Below are positions 1 to 9,508 of a stretch of 64,000 bases of DNA, one piece after another; the first letter of the stretch is position 1; each line of letters starts with the position of its first letter. The DNA comes from Lachnospiraceae bacterium (GTDB taxonomy: Bacteria; Bacillota; Clostridia; Lachnospirales; Lachnospiraceae), in assembly GCA_029054245.1 (NCBI GenBank), contig JAIDFQ010000042.1, positions 248,001 to 312,000 on the forward strand, read 5' to 3'. The position numbers and the translations under genes were made by a program. The notes under the pieces were generated by a model. It did no database searches, was not told the DNA's origin, and saw only the letters and a program-made list of their open reading frames with translations.

Positions 1-2
1 AG

Positions 3-56
3 TGGGAAATTACGGTGGCGGTTACACAAGACGGACATGAGGTGTTGACTTGGTGA
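3..56 (+). CDS. C-terminal tail of an upstream gene (partial, tentative)
   Basis: Frame 3 stays open from the window edge to a TGA at 54-56 and reads WEITVAVTQDGHEVLTW. The composition looks like the end of a beta-rich protein. Eighteen codons are too few to assign a family, and the call rests only on the open frame and on the following ~125 bp being non-coding. Confidence 0.3.
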   Translation, partial: WEITVAVTQDGHEVLTW

Positions 57-181
57 CGGCGCTTGCTTAAGATGGGTTGGCAACGGAAATTAGATATTGA
101 GTAAGACAGCGTTATTTGGGGCATTGATTTTGGTGCCTGAAATATAAAAAATTATTAAACAAAAAGAGGAGGAAGAAAGAG

Positions 182-811
182 ATGAAAAAGTTCTCTTATG
201 CACTGGCAGGCGTTGCATTGGCGATTTGCCTGGTAGGGTGCGGTAATGTGAGGAGTGTTTTAAACAGAGAAAGTGAGGAAACTAAGGAAAGCGAAGAGAG
301 AGAAGAAAGTGAGGAAACCCAGGAAATTAAGGAAAGCCTGTTTGACCGTGAGAGCGAGGAAGAGGCAAGCGACGTAGGCGGTTATAGCGAGGGGCGCATG
401 GGAGATACCATGAAGACCTATTTCTTTGATTACACCGTCAACAGCGCATATGTGTGCGAAGAATTTGAAGGTTTTCAGCCCGCAGAGGGTAAAGACTTGC
501 TGGTAGCAGATGTGACTGTGAAGAATACATTCAATGAGTCTATCCCTATGTTCGATTCTGATTTCCAGATTCAGTGGAACAGTGATGCTGAAGAAGATTA
601 CGATGTTCCGATCAGCTATTATGGCAATGAAGTGAGTGATGAACAGCTTCCCGAATCATATGAGCTTTCTATCAACGAGGAAAAAACAGGTCTTTTGGTA
701 TTTGAAGTGCCTGAAGGGGAGAAAGATTTCTCTATTTCCTATCTGGAACTGTTTGATGACGATTCCGAGGGAGATGTGTACTTCGTATTCTTTACTGCTG
801 AAAAACAATAA
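182..811 (+). CDS. DUF4352-like secreted lipoprotein
   Basis: This is a 209-residue predicted lipoprotein. It has a Lys-rich start, a hydrophobic stretch and a lipobox ending in LVGC, so Cys-20 should be lipidated and the protein anchored outside the membrane. Residues ~30-65 form a Glu/Ser-rich low-complexity linker. From about residue 75 to the end it resembles the immunoglobulin-like DUF4352 fold found in Firmicute lipoproteins (pattern GKDLLVADVTVKN, then FQIQW and a SYEL...GLLVFEVPEGE strand pair). A strong GAGGAGGAAGAAAGAG ribosome site precedes the ATG. It ends 35 bp before the glycerol operon, so co-transcription is possible but a functional link is not evident. The ligand is unknown. 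The lipoprotein call is firm and the DUF4352 call moderate. Confidence 0.75.
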   Translation: MKKFSYALAGVALAICLVGCGNVRSVLNRESEETKESEEREESEETQEIKESLFDRESEEEASDVGGYSEGRMGDTMKTYFFDYTVNSAYVCEEFEGFQPAEGKDLLVADVTVKNTFNESIPMFDSDFQIQWNSDAEEDYDVPISYYGNEVSDEQLPESYELSINEEKTGLLVFEVPEGEKDFSISYLELFDDDSEGDVYFVFFTAEKQ

Positions 812-846
812 GGGAGTAGAGTTTTAAAAATTGGAAGGATTTTCTT

Positions 847-2304
847 ATGTATGATGTAATCATTATTGGTGCAGGCGTGAGCGGATGTGCCATAGCAAGG
901 GAATTGTCCCGCTTTGAACTAAAGATGGCGGTTCTGGAGAAGGCGCTTGATGTATGTGAAGGAACTTCTAAGGCAAACAGCGGCATTGTCCATGCCGGAT
1001 ACGATGCGAAGCCGGGTACTTTAAAGGCCCGCCTTAATGTGGAAGGCAGTCATAAGATGGAAGCGCTCTCAAGGGAACTGGACTTCCCTTATAAACGAAA
1101 TGGTTCCATTGTACTTTGCTTTGACGAGAAAGACAAAGATAAGCTTTGTGAATTGAAACAAAGAGGTGAATTAAATGGAGTAGAAGGGCTTTCCATTTTA
1201 AGCAGGGAGGAACTGCTTCAGGTGGAGCCTAATGTAGGGGATGGCGCTGCGGCGGCTCTTTATGCGCCTGCGGGCGCCATTGTCTGCCCCTTTGGGCTTA
1301 CCATTGCGTTGGCAGAGAATGCTGCGGTCAATGGGGCAGAGTTTGTGTTTGGAGCGAAAGTATCGGATATACAAAAGAAGTCATATGGCTATTTGGTACA
1401 CACAGAAAAACAGTCATATGAAACAAAAGTGGTAATCAATGCTGCCGGTGTATACGCAGATAAGATCCACAATATGGTCAGCGAAAATAAGATGAAGATT
1501 ACACCCAGAAGAGGGGAATATCTTCTTTACGATAAAAATGTGGGCAATATGGTGAAGCATACGCTTTTCCAGCTGCCGACTGCCCTTGGTAAAGGGATTC
1601 TTGTAACACCTACGGTGCATGGGAACTTGATGACTGGTCCCACAGCCCAGGATATTTCAGATAAGGAGGGGACAGATACATCCAGTGAAGGATTAAAGCA
1701 AGTGATAAAACAGGCATCTTTCAGCATCGAAGCGGTTCCTTTAAAGCAGGTGATTACTTCCTTTGCGGGATTGCGCGCTCATATCACAGAGTATCCTGAA
1801 GCTTTAGAAGATGATTTTGTTATTGGTCAGGCAGTGGATGCTCCTGGATTTATCGATGTGGCGGGAATAGAGTCGCCTGGGCTATCCTGTGCCCCGGCGA
1901 TAGGAGAATATGTGGCGGATATGGTAAAGGGTCTTCTTCATCCGTCACACAAGACAGATTTTATCAGCACCAGAAAGGGTATACCCAGCATGGCGCTTTC
2001 TTCTGATGAGGAACGTCATAGACTGATAAAAGAAAATCCAGCATATGGAAATGTGGTATGCCGTTGTGAGATGGTTACGGAGGGAGAGATCTTAGACGCC
2101 ATAAGAAGACCCTTAGGGGCAAGAACGATAGACGGCATAAAGAGGCGTACCAGGGCGGGAATGGGACGGTGCCAGTCGGGGTTCTGCAACCCTAAGGTGG
2201 TGGAGATTCTTGCAAGAGAGTTGCAGATAGATGAAAGCGCGATTCTAAAATCCGGTGAGGGCGCATGGTATTTGTTGCCGCCTAAGGAGGGAGAAGAGCT
2301 ATGA
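847..2304 (+). CDS. GlpA-like FAD-dependent glycerol-3-phosphate dehydrogenase with BFD-type [2Fe-2S] domain
   Basis: This is a 485-residue DAO-family flavoprotein. The dinucleotide motif GAGVSG sits at residues 8-13, followed by the acidic strand end (VLEK) and the substrate-domain segment TSKANSGIVHAGYD. The C-terminal ~80 residues form a BFD-like iron-sulfur domain with CRC at 405-407 and CQSGFC at 442-447, four cysteines suited to a [2Fe-2S] cluster. Known relatives oxidise glycerol-3-phosphate to dihydroxyacetone phosphate and pass electrons onward. The downstream FAD oxidoreductase/DUF1667 gene (4-nt overlap) and glycerol kinase support that substrate. No GlpC-type membrane subunit is nearby, so the electron acceptor is not visible. 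Membership of the wider L-2-hydroxyglutarate oxidase-like family is the alternative. Confidence 0.88.
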   Translation: MYDVIIIGAGVSGCAIARELSRFELKMAVLEKALDVCEGTSKANSGIVHAGYDAKPGTLKARLNVEGSHKMEALSRELDFPYKRNGSIVLCFDEKDKDKLCELKQRGELNGVEGLSILSREELLQVEPNVGDGAAAALYAPAGAIVCPFGLTIALAENAAVNGAEFVFGAKVSDIQKKSYGYLVHTEKQSYETKVVINAAGVYADKIHNMVSENKMKITPRRGEYLLYDKNVGNMVKHTLFQLPTALGKGILVTPTVHGNLMTGPTAQDISDKEGTDTSSEGLKQVIKQASFSIEAVPLKQVITSFAGLRAHITEYPEALEDDFVIGQAVDAPGFIDVAGIESPGLSCAPAIGEYVADMVKGLLHPSHKTDFISTRKGIPSMALSSDEERHRLIKENPAYGNVVCRCEMVTEGEILDAIRRPLGARTIDGIKRRTRAGMGRCQSGFCNPKVVEILARELQIDESAILKSGEGAWYLLPPKEGEEL

Positions 2305-3728
2305 AGACAGTAGAGTTGATTGTCGTGGGCGGCGGACCTGCCGGCATGGCTGCAGCGATAGCTGCCTATGAAAAAGGCGTCACGGATATATTGATTCTGG
2401 AGAGAGATAAGGAACTGGGAGGTATTTTAAATCAGTGCATTCATAATGGATTCGGTCTGCATACCTTCAAAGAGGAACTGACGGGACCTGAGTATGCGGT
2501 CCGTTATATTGATAAAATCCAAGAAAAGAAAATTCCAAGCCTGTTAAACACCATAGCGGTGGATGTGCAGGGGGGCATGCCCTGTACGGTAACGGCGATG
2601 AACAAAGAACAGGGGATGTTTACGATTCAGGCAAAAGCAGTGGTGCTTGCCATGGGATGCAGGGAACGCCCCCGGGGAGCGATGAATATACCAGGATACA
2701 GACCTGCTGGAATTTATTCCGCTGGGACAGCACAGAGATATGTAAATATAGAAGGAAGAATGCCGGGCAGGGAAGTTGTAGTGCTTGGTTCAGGTGATAT
2801 TGGTCTTATTATGGCAAGGCGCATGACGCTGCAGGGGGCAAAGATCAAACTGGTGGCGGAAATTATGCCTTATTCAGGAGGACTCAAACGAAATATTGTC
2901 CAGTGCCTTGACGATTATGGTATCCCTTTAAAGCTCAGCCATACGGTTACACAGATTCACGGCAAAGACAGAGTGGAGGGCGTTACCGTAAGCAGAGTGG
3001 ACGAAACATTGACGCCCATTCCGGGGACAGAAGAATTCGTAAAATGTGATACGCTTCTTTTGTCCTGCGGGCTGATTCCTGAAAATGAATTGAGCCGGGG
3101 CGCAGGAACGAAAATAGATGATGTTACCCAGGGACCGGTGGTGAATGCCAGATTAGAAACTACGGTACAGGGAATATTTGCCTGCGGAAATGTGTTGCAT
3201 GTTCATGACTTGGTTGATAATGTATCCAAGGAAGCTTATGAGGCAGGCTCCTTTGCGGCAGACTATATTCTGAACGGGAAAGAGGACTGGGGGGAAGCAG
3301 TGCGCCCTAAAATTCCAGAAAAGACCAAGTGTACGCTGCCGGAGGGAAGAGATGCCAGAGGTCAGCTAATCTGTATTGGATGCCCGGTTGGATGTCTGAT
3401 TACAGCCCAAAAAAAAGAGGACGGAAGTTTTACAATAACCGGAAACAGTTGTAAAAAGGGAGAGTCATATGCGCGCAGTGAGATGACGGCTCCCATGCGG
3501 ACGGTAACATCCATGATACGCGTCCATGGAGGATGGGGACCGGTGGTTCCTGTAAAGACGGCATCGGAGATTCCAAAAGGGAAAATAGATGCATGTATGG
3601 AGGAAATAAAAGCGGCAGTCATAGATGCACCTGTCAAGGTGGGAGATGTACTGATTGAAAATGTTGCGGGAACCTCTGTAGCGGTGGTCGCAACTGGAAA
3701 TATGAACAAGAAATCGTACGCAGGATAG
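2301..3728 (+). CDS. FAD/NAD(P)-dependent oxidoreductase fused to DUF1667
   Basis: This 475-residue protein overlaps the upstream gene by 4 nt (ATGA), suggesting translational coupling. Residues 1-~340 form a two-dinucleotide-domain flavoprotein: GGGPAGMAA near residues 9-17, ATG-like segment VVLAMGCRERPRG, a second Rossmann motif VLGSGDIGLIMARR, and the closing motif GIFACGNVLHVHD. Residues ~355-475 match DUF1667, with CIGCPVGC (Cys 358, 361, 365) plus Cys-384 in GNSCKKG, a likely metal or Fe-S site. In many clostridia these are separate genes next to glpA and glpK, so here they appear as one polypeptide. It probably relays electrons from the GlpA-like partner to a soluble acceptor. The role is inferred from context; the domains are clear. 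Confidence 0.85.
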   Translation: MKTVELIVVGGGPAGMAAAIAAYEKGVTDILILERDKELGGILNQCIHNGFGLHTFKEELTGPEYAVRYIDKIQEKKIPSLLNTIAVDVQGGMPCTVTAMNKEQGMFTIQAKAVVLAMGCRERPRGAMNIPGYRPAGIYSAGTAQRYVNIEGRMPGREVVVLGSGDIGLIMARRMTLQGAKIKLVAEIMPYSGGLKRNIVQCLDDYGIPLKLSHTVTQIHGKDRVEGVTVSRVDETLTPIPGTEEFVKCDTLLLSCGLIPENELSRGAGTKIDDVTQGPVVNARLETTVQGIFACGNVLHVHDLVDNVSKEAYEAGSFAADYILNGKEDWGEAVRPKIPEKTKCTLPEGRDARGQLICIGCPVGCLITAQKKEDGSFTITGNSCKKGESYARSEMTAPMRTVTSMIRVHGGWGPVVPVKTASEIPKGKIDACMEEIKAAVIDAPVKVGDVLIENVAGTSVAVVATGNMNKKSYAG

Positions 3729-3769
3729 AGTAGGACACATTTAAGCTGAAAAGAAAGGTGTGGGTGAGC

Positions 3770-5272
3770 ATGGGAAGATATATCATGGCGCTTGATCAGG
3801 GAACGACCAGCTCCAGATGCATTCTCTTCAACAAAAAGGGAGAAATCCTGAGCATGGCGCAGAAGGAGTTCGGGCAGATCTATCCAGAACCCGGATGGGT
3901 AGAACATAATCCTATGGAAATCTGGTCTTCGCAGCTGGCAGTGGCAACAGAAGCTATGGCTAAGGTGGGGGCGTCACCTTCCGATATTGCAGGTATTGGA
4001 ATTACCAACCAGAGGGAAACAACTGTCGTATGGGATAAGAAGACTGGGGAGGCGGTTTATAATGCCATTGTCTGGCAGTGCCGCAGAACCGCACCCAAAA
4101 TAGATGAACTGGTTGCGGCAGGATATGGAGACTTGATACGGGAAAAGACGGGGCTGATACCGGATGCTTATTTCAGCGCTACCAAAATCGCATGGATTTT
4201 GGATCACGTGTCAGGTGCAAGACAGCGGGCAGAGAAAGGTGAGCTTTTGTTTGGAACGGTGGATACTTGGCTGGTCTACAATCTGACCCAGGGGAAGGTT
4301 CATGTCACGGATTATACCAATGCATCCCGCACCATGATTTATGATATCCACAGGTTGTGCTGGGACGAAGAACTTCTTGCTCTTTTTGACATTCCTTTGT
4401 GTATGCTGCCAGAGGTGAAGCCTTCCAGCTGTATTTATGGTTATACGGAAAGCGAAGTCTTAGGCGGAAGTATTCCAATTGCAGGGATTGCAGGGGACCA
4501 GCAGGCAGCGCTTTTCGGGCAGTGCTGCTTTTCAAAGGGACAGGTGAAAAATACTTATGGAACAGGCTGTTTCCTTCTAATGAATACGGGACCTAAGGCA
4601 ATTGCATCCAGGAATGGACTGATTACCACCATTGCAGCTAGCTGTGGGGAGCAGGTAGAATATGCACTGGAGGGCAGTGTGTTTGTGGCAGGAGCTGCCG
4701 TGCAGTGGCTCAGAGATGAAATGCGAATGATTAAAAGCGCCCCTAAGACGCAGGAGTATGTTGATAGAATAAAAGACACGGCAGGTGTTTATATCGTGCC
4801 TGCTTTTGCAGGAATGGGTGCACCTTATTGGAACCCGTATGCCAGGGGAACCGTGGTGGGAATCACGAGAGGCTGTAAAAAGGAACACTTTATCAGAGCA
4901 GTGTTGGAGTCTATTGCCTATCAGACTTATGATGTGCTTAAAGCGATGGAGGAAGATGCGGGCGTTTCCATAGCGGGACTTAAGGTGGATGGCGGCGCCA
5001 GTGCAAATGACTTTTTGATGCAGTTTCAGGCAGATATTTTGGGCGCGGAGGTTTACAGACCTGAATGCATTGAGACGACAGCGCTTGGGGCAGCATATCT
5101 TGCAGGGCTTGCCTGCGGTTACTTTACGCAGCGGGATGAAATATGCGGAAACTGGCAGTTAGATAGGGAATTTACCCATGAAATGAGCATAGAAGACAGG
5201 GAAAAACTTCTGAACGGATGGAAAAGGGCAGTAAAATGTGCACTTGCCTGGTCAGAAGAGGAATCAATCTAA
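3770..5272 (+). CDS. glpK: Glycerol kinase
   Basis: This FGGY-family kinase phosphorylates glycerol to sn-glycerol-3-phosphate, the substrate of the upstream dehydrogenase. It opens with the ATP-site motif [10 protein letters not shown], and carries [11 protein letters not shown], the FGGY signatures around [19 protein letters not shown], and the C-terminal [11 protein letters not shown] nucleotide loop. Length is 500 residues from the ATG at 3770, normal for GlpK. An in-frame GTG at 3758 is possible, but the AAAGG site at 3754-3758 is well placed only for 3770. The gene lies 41 bp after the DUF1667 fusion, completing a three-gene glycerol operon. No catabolite-repression (cre) site was recognised upstream. 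Confidence 0.95.
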   Translation: MGRYIMALDQGTTSSRCILFNKKGEILSMAQKEFGQIYPEPGWVEHNPMEIWSSQLAVATEAMAKVGASPSDIAGIGITNQRETTVVWDKKTGEAVYNAIVWQCRRTAPKIDELVAAGYGDLIREKTGLIPDAYFSATKIAWILDHVSGARQRAEKGELLFGTVDTWLVYNLTQGKVHVTDYTNASRTMIYDIHRLCWDEELLALFDIPLCMLPEVKPSSCIYGYTESEVLGGSIPIAGIAGDQQAALFGQCCFSKGQVKNTYGTGCFLLMNTGPKAIASRNGLITTIAASCGEQVEYALEGSVFVAGAAVQWLRDEMRMIKSAPKTQEYVDRIKDTAGVYIVPAFAGMGAPYWNPYARGTVVGITRGCKKEHFIRAVLESIAYQTYDVLKAMEEDAGVSIAGLKVDGGASANDFLMQFQADILGAEVYRPECIETTALGAAYLAGLACGYFTQRDEICGNWQLDREFTHEMSIEDREKLLNGWKRAVKCALAWSEEESI

Positions 5273-5320
5273 AGTTCCCATTGATTAAAATGCCGCTAGC
5301 GCGGCGGAATGAGAGGAAAT

Positions 5321-7600
5321 ATGGAGATAAAAGAAGTCACTCACGGACAAATAATAGTTGAAAGTGGACAGAAAATGGATGTTCTGTATCTGGTCACAAA
5401 GGGTACGGTCAGCGCATCTTATCCAGGAGGAAAGTATCTTTTAAACAGCGGAGATGTAATCGGTCTGTGCGAGTTTGGGCGCGGTGAGGCAATCATGGAA
5501 TACAAGGCTGAAGATGCGGCGTCTATCATTGCCTATCCCCTGGAAGGCATAAAGCTGCCGGAGAACGTCGTTAACAATGCAGAGGCATTAAAATACTTTA
5601 TTATTTCGCATTTTAGGCAGATTTATGAGATGTTCAGACAGTATAAACGCCTCTGGTCGGAGTGCAACAATCTGTTTGATTATCTGAATAACAGTTATAA
5701 AGAATATGCTGCGGTATGCGCAAAGTACAGCCTCACGCCGGGGGAACTGCCGGGATATAGTGAATTATCAAGAATCAGTTTGTCAGAAGATATTCCGTTC
5801 TGGATGATTGGCTATTATGTCACACTTAAGAAGGCGCTTAATGTGTGGGAATTTGATAAGGATAGTATTGATTTTGCCCATGGTTTTCTTTTAAGGGCAA
5901 GCGAAGATATGTGTGCGGTGGTAGGTCTTTGCAGCCAGATGCAGACGTATAAGAAAAACATATGCAGTTTCTTAGCAAATGAAAAAGGCATGGATTTTCT
6001 GGAATTGCTCACTGCTCTTTATGGAAAAGTGGCAGGAAAAGATGGAATAGAGGCAGAAAGCACAGCAGCTGTGCGCAAAAAAATGGATGATGTAATGAAG
6101 CTTTTAGAGAATCTGGGATTTGGGGAAGCGCCATATTATAAGACCAGAAAGAGTAATCTCGAAAAGAAGCTGGAAGCGATGAAACAGATGAGCGCCGGTG
6201 CAGAGGACGGCGCTCAGGTGCAGATATCTGCTGTAGAGGATCTTACAGGTTCCCTGCATAAGATTCTGGCTTATGCAAAATGTGACAGCGCGCTGGAAGC
6301 ATCGTTTATAGAACATGTACAGGAATATAAACAAATGCCGAATAAAAACGGTACAGAGGAAGATGTGCGTACGCTGCGGCATAAGCTTACAAAAGAATTT
6401 TATCAAGTTTATACGGCAGCATTTAAGAACAGTCTTCAGGATCAGGAGATTCCTGTGGTCGTTAAAATGTTATTCAATTTCGGTTATGTGGATGAGGAAC
6501 TGGCAGGTGAGAAGAATGCCGCTTATTTAAGCAGCATTATTAATCAACTCCCTACGGCGCCGGATAGGGGGGTTTACTCTATATATGAATGGCTGATGGC
6601 TGTCTATGAAGGGAAGAAGGAACCTAGCAGAAATGAGTTTGACCTGGACTATGCAGCGTATCTGGTAGAGCAGAGAAAGACGGGGGAAATCACAAAGGAA
6701 GAGGAGAAGAATCTTTTGACGGACAATACGGCGAAGGTTCTTTATGAACTTGAGAATGTGTTCCCTATGGTCAATAAAATAACATACGGCAGAATTACCA
6801 CTTTCTGTCCCCTTTTTTCAGAGCACAATGTGATGAAACCATTAGACAGTATTATTGCTTCAGCGGATGCGATTCACACTGCGCTTGACGGCATACGTAC
6901 CAAAGATTTTGGCGCGTATTATAGGGAAACAATGTTCTCAGCGCCGGAGCAGGGGATACAGAAGGAGTTTGTCAATGTGGAGATTCTACCGGATTTCATA
7001 TTAATGCCGAATGTGGGAATCAGAGGCGTTATGTGGCAGGAAATTGAAGGGAAGCGCCGTACCACGCCGGCAAGGATGATGATTTCCATCTTCCAGCTAG
7101 AAGACTTATCGTTAATCTTAATCAGACTGACAGGGGAATTCCGTTGGGAAATGTGCAAGCGTGTGCAGGGAGCAAGATGGAATGATGTTTCAGAGAGATC
7201 TCTTACCAGCGAGTATTTCGATTATATACAGTTTTATAAGAAAAATCAGGAATTGTCCACGGATGCCAAGGAAAAAATCAAAACAGATATGGGTCGCGCC
7301 AAGAACAGCTTCAAGGAAATGTTCATAATGGACTATACGACTTGGATCCTTTTTGAGAGTAATGGTTCGCCTAGAATGAATAAGATTGCTAGAGGAATAT
7401 TATACAGTTACTGTACTTTTACCGCTGCAATCAGGGAGAAACTAAAGGCAAATCCAATGTACCGTGAGATTTCAGAACGGTATGAAATCCGCATGGGACA
7501 AAAACGTCATCGTTTGGAAAATATATGTCAGAAACTTCGCAGCACAGGCAAACCGATACCAGAGGAAATTGAACATGAAAAGCAATTTCTTTATATGTAG
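5321..7600 (+). CDS. Large cyclic-nucleotide-binding-fold protein of unknown function
   Basis: About 759 residues from the ATG at 5321, which has GAGAGGAAAT just upstream; an in-frame ATG at 5309 would add four residues. Residues ~1-95 look like a Crp-type cNMP-binding beta-roll (HGQIIVESGQKMDVLYLVTKG, then LLNSGDVIGLCEFG). The typical phosphate-binding cassette with Arg is not obvious, so nucleotide binding is uncertain. No helix-turn-helix follows. The remaining ~650 residues are helical, soluble, and match no family I recognise. There is no signal peptide or membrane segment. It follows glpK by ~48 bp, so it may be co-transcribed with glycerol genes. I assign only the N-terminal fold. Confidence 0.7.
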   Translation: MEIKEVTHGQIIVESGQKMDVLYLVTKGTVSASYPGGKYLLNSGDVIGLCEFGRGEAIMEYKAEDAASIIAYPLEGIKLPENVVNNAEALKYFIISHFRQIYEMFRQYKRLWSECNNLFDYLNNSYKEYAAVCAKYSLTPGELPGYSELSRISLSEDIPFWMIGYYVTLKKALNVWEFDKDSIDFAHGFLLRASEDMCAVVGLCSQMQTYKKNICSFLANEKGMDFLELLTALYGKVAGKDGIEAESTAAVRKKMDDVMKLLENLGFGEAPYYKTRKSNLEKKLEAMKQMSAGAEDGAQVQISAVEDLTGSLHKILAYAKCDSALEASFIEHVQEYKQMPNKNGTEEDVRTLRHKLTKEFYQVYTAAFKNSLQDQEIPVVVKMLFNFGYVDEELAGEKNAAYLSSIINQLPTAPDRGVYSIYEWLMAVYEGKKEPSRNEFDLDYAAYLVEQRKTGEITKEEEKNLLTDNTAKVLYELENVFPMVNKITYGRITTFCPLFSEHNVMKPLDSIIASADAIHTALDGIRTKDFGAYYRETMFSAPEQGIQKEFVNVEILPDFILMPNVGIRGVMWQEIEGKRRTTPARMMISIFQLEDLSLILIRLTGEFRWEMCKRVQGARWNDVSERSLTSEYFDYIQFYKKNQELSTDAKEKIKTDMGRAKNSFKEMFIMDYTTWILFESNGSPRMNKIARGILYSYCTFTAAIREKLKANPMYREISERYEIRMGQKRHRLENICQKLRSTGKPIPEEIEHEKQFLYM

Positions 7601-7618
7601 AGGATGTGCATATAGCCA

Positions 7619-8284
7619 ATGAATGAAAAAGAGCAAATAAAAAAGTATACAGCAGTCAGAAAACTGACGGAAAATAAATTTTTAAACCTTTATGAGATGG
7701 ATGCTCTGACAAACAGCGGTATTCCTTTTTCGTATTACTTTGCATCCAGAAATAAGCAGTGTGATTTGCCGCTTGTGACAGGGCAGCTTTGTGCAAATGG
7801 GATCGTGATTTATCCTGTCTGGAAGGAAGATGCAGACAGGCTTGTAATGCTGCGACAATACCGATATCCGCTGAATGACTGGATTTATGAACTGCCAGCA
7901 GGATTAATCGAAAAAGGAGAAACGCCCTCACAGGCGGCGGTGAGGGAGATGAAGGAGGAAACCGGATTATTTTTTGAACCTTATGAAGGAGGAAATCCAG
8001 GTTTTCGACGCCCGTCGTATTTGGGCGCAGGGATGACGGATGAGACCAGCGTTTCTGTGTTTGGATATGCCAGCGGTGAAATATCTGGTAAATTTTTGGA
8101 AGATACAGAAAGCATCTCTGTGGTGTTGGTGGATAAGAAAGAGGCGCTGCGGATTCTAAATGAGGAGAAGATGTCCCTGCGGGCATCTCTTCTGTTGATG
8201 GCGTTTTTGCGGATGGAAAAGGAAGAACCGTTTGCTTTTTTGAATATTTCATCAGGGAAAGGCATGGATAACAAGAATGATTAA
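7619..8284 (+). CDS. Nudix hydrolase, ADP-ribose pyrophosphatase-like
   Basis: This is a 221-residue cytoplasmic Nudix protein with a perfect Nudix box (Gx5Ex7REUxEExGU), beginning GLIEKGETPSQ and ending REMKEETGL, around residues 95-120. The preceding strand RYPLNDWIYELPAG and the segment RQYRYP are typical of the ADP-ribose/GDP-mannose pyrophosphatase branch (NudF/NUDT5-like). That branch cleaves ADP-ribose to AMP and ribose-5-phosphate. An extra domain of ~40 residues precedes the box, as in that branch. It overlaps the next aminotransferase gene by 8 nt, so the two are probably translated together. The exact substrate cannot be read from sequence. Confidence 0.85.
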   Translation: MNEKEQIKKYTAVRKLTENKFLNLYEMDALTNSGIPFSYYFASRNKQCDLPLVTGQLCANGIVIYPVWKEDADRLVMLRQYRYPLNDWIYELPAGLIEKGETPSQAAVREMKEETGLFFEPYEGGNPGFRRPSYLGAGMTDETSVSVFGYASGEISGKFLEDTESISVVLVDKKEALRILNEEKMSLRASLLLMAFLRMEKEEPFAFLNISSGKGMDNKND

Positions 8285-9464
8285 TGAACAGTATAAAAAG
8301 ATGCTGGAAGGAAAATCTATGATCAGGCAGTTGTCTGAATTTGCTGCGGACAGGGGCAGGCAGATTGGCTATGAGAATGTGTTTGATTACAGTCTTGGAA
8401 ATCCTTCGGTACCGGTACCGGAAAAATTTACAGAGGTTATGCTTGAACTGCTTGAGACCAGAAATTCAATGGAGCTTCACGGCTATAGTCCCAGTCTTGG
8501 CATTGCGTCCGTGAAGGATAAGATTGCAGATTCCCTAAACCGCAGGTTTGGAATGAATTACACGGGAAATCACATTTTCCCAACAACCGGCGCAGCAGGT
8601 GCAGTGGCACATGCAGTGCGGTGCGTTACATCTCCGGGAGATGAAGTGCTGACATTTGCGCCCTATTTTCCCGAATATCATTTATACGTCAATATGACTG
8701 GCGCGCAGCTTAAAGTTGTTCCTGCAAATACGGAAAACTTTCAGATTAATTTCGAGAAGCTTGAAGAAATGCTGACAGAAAAGGTTGCCGCTATTTTGAT
8801 TAATACGCCTAACAACCCTTCAGGGGCAGTGTACAGCGCAGAAACGCTGAAGGAATTGTCTGATTTGTTAAACAGGAAGCAGAGAGAATATGGGCATGAT
8901 ATTTTCCTGATTTCAGATGAACCCTACAGGGAAATCGTGTTTGACGGGGGAAAGGCTCCTTATGTTTCAAAGTTTTATGACAACACACTATCCTGCTATT
9001 CTTATTCAAAATCCTTATCGCTTCCGGGAGAGAGGATTGGATATGTGGCAGCAAATCCCAGGTGCCGGGATGCAGAATTAATCAGCGCCATATGTGGTCA
9101 GATTTCAAGGGGGATCGGGCATAACTGTCCGCCTTCTATTATTCAGCTGGCAGTGGCGGAGGTGGTTGACCAGATTTCGGATATGTCTGTCTATGAGACG
9201 AACATGAATCTTCTTTATAAAGAACTTGTGTCACTAGGGTTTGAATGTGTAAGACCTGGAGGAACTTTTTATATTTTCCCGAAGGCATTGGAGGCAGATG
9301 AGGCGGCATTCTGCAGGAAAGCGCTTGCCTATGATCTGGTGCTGGTGCCATCGGGCAGTTTCGGCATGCCGGGTTATTTCAGGATGGCTTATTGTATCGA
9401 TACGGAAAAGGTGGTTCGTTCCCTTCCGGCGCTTCATAGATTTGTGAAGGAGAATTATCAATAA
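8277..9464 (+). CDS. PLP-dependent class I/II aminotransferase
   Basis: This 395-residue fold-type I aminotransferase begins within the last codons of the Nudix gene. Visible markers are FDYSLGNPSVPVP at the N-terminus, TTGAAGAVAHA (PLP phosphate loop), NTPNNPSGAVYS (Asn contacting PLP), ISDEPYREIV (Asp to pyridine N) and YSKSLSLPGERIGY, where Lys is the Schiff-base residue. The Arg in FRMAYC near the C-terminus should bind the substrate carboxylate. The opening with MLEGKSMIRQL resembles aspartate/alanine-type aminotransferases of clostridia; the amino donor is not determinable. It ends 44 bp before uppP. Confidence 0.88.
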   Translation: MINEQYKKMLEGKSMIRQLSEFAADRGRQIGYENVFDYSLGNPSVPVPEKFTEVMLELLETRNSMELHGYSPSLGIASVKDKIADSLNRRFGMNYTGNHIFPTTGAAGAVAHAVRCVTSPGDEVLTFAPYFPEYHLYVNMTGAQLKVVPANTENFQINFEKLEEMLTEKVAAILINTPNNPSGAVYSAETLKELSDLLNRKQREYGHDIFLISDEPYREIVFDGGKAPYVSKFYDNTLSCYSYSKSLSLPGERIGYVAANPRCRDAELISAICGQISRGIGHNCPPSIIQLAVAEVVDQISDMSVYETNMNLLYKELVSLGFECVRPGGTFYIFPKALEADEAAFCRKALAYDLVLVPSGSFGMPGYFRMAYCIDTEKVVRSLPALHRFVKENYQ

Positions 9465-9508
9465 AAGAAAGGACTTGCGGAGAGTCTGCTATTTTGGAGG
9501 AATGATTT

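Noticed and set aside
1-181. Promoter for the first lipoprotein
   Set aside because: TTGATT and TATAAA are present near 126-152, but their spacing does not fit a sigma-A promoter.
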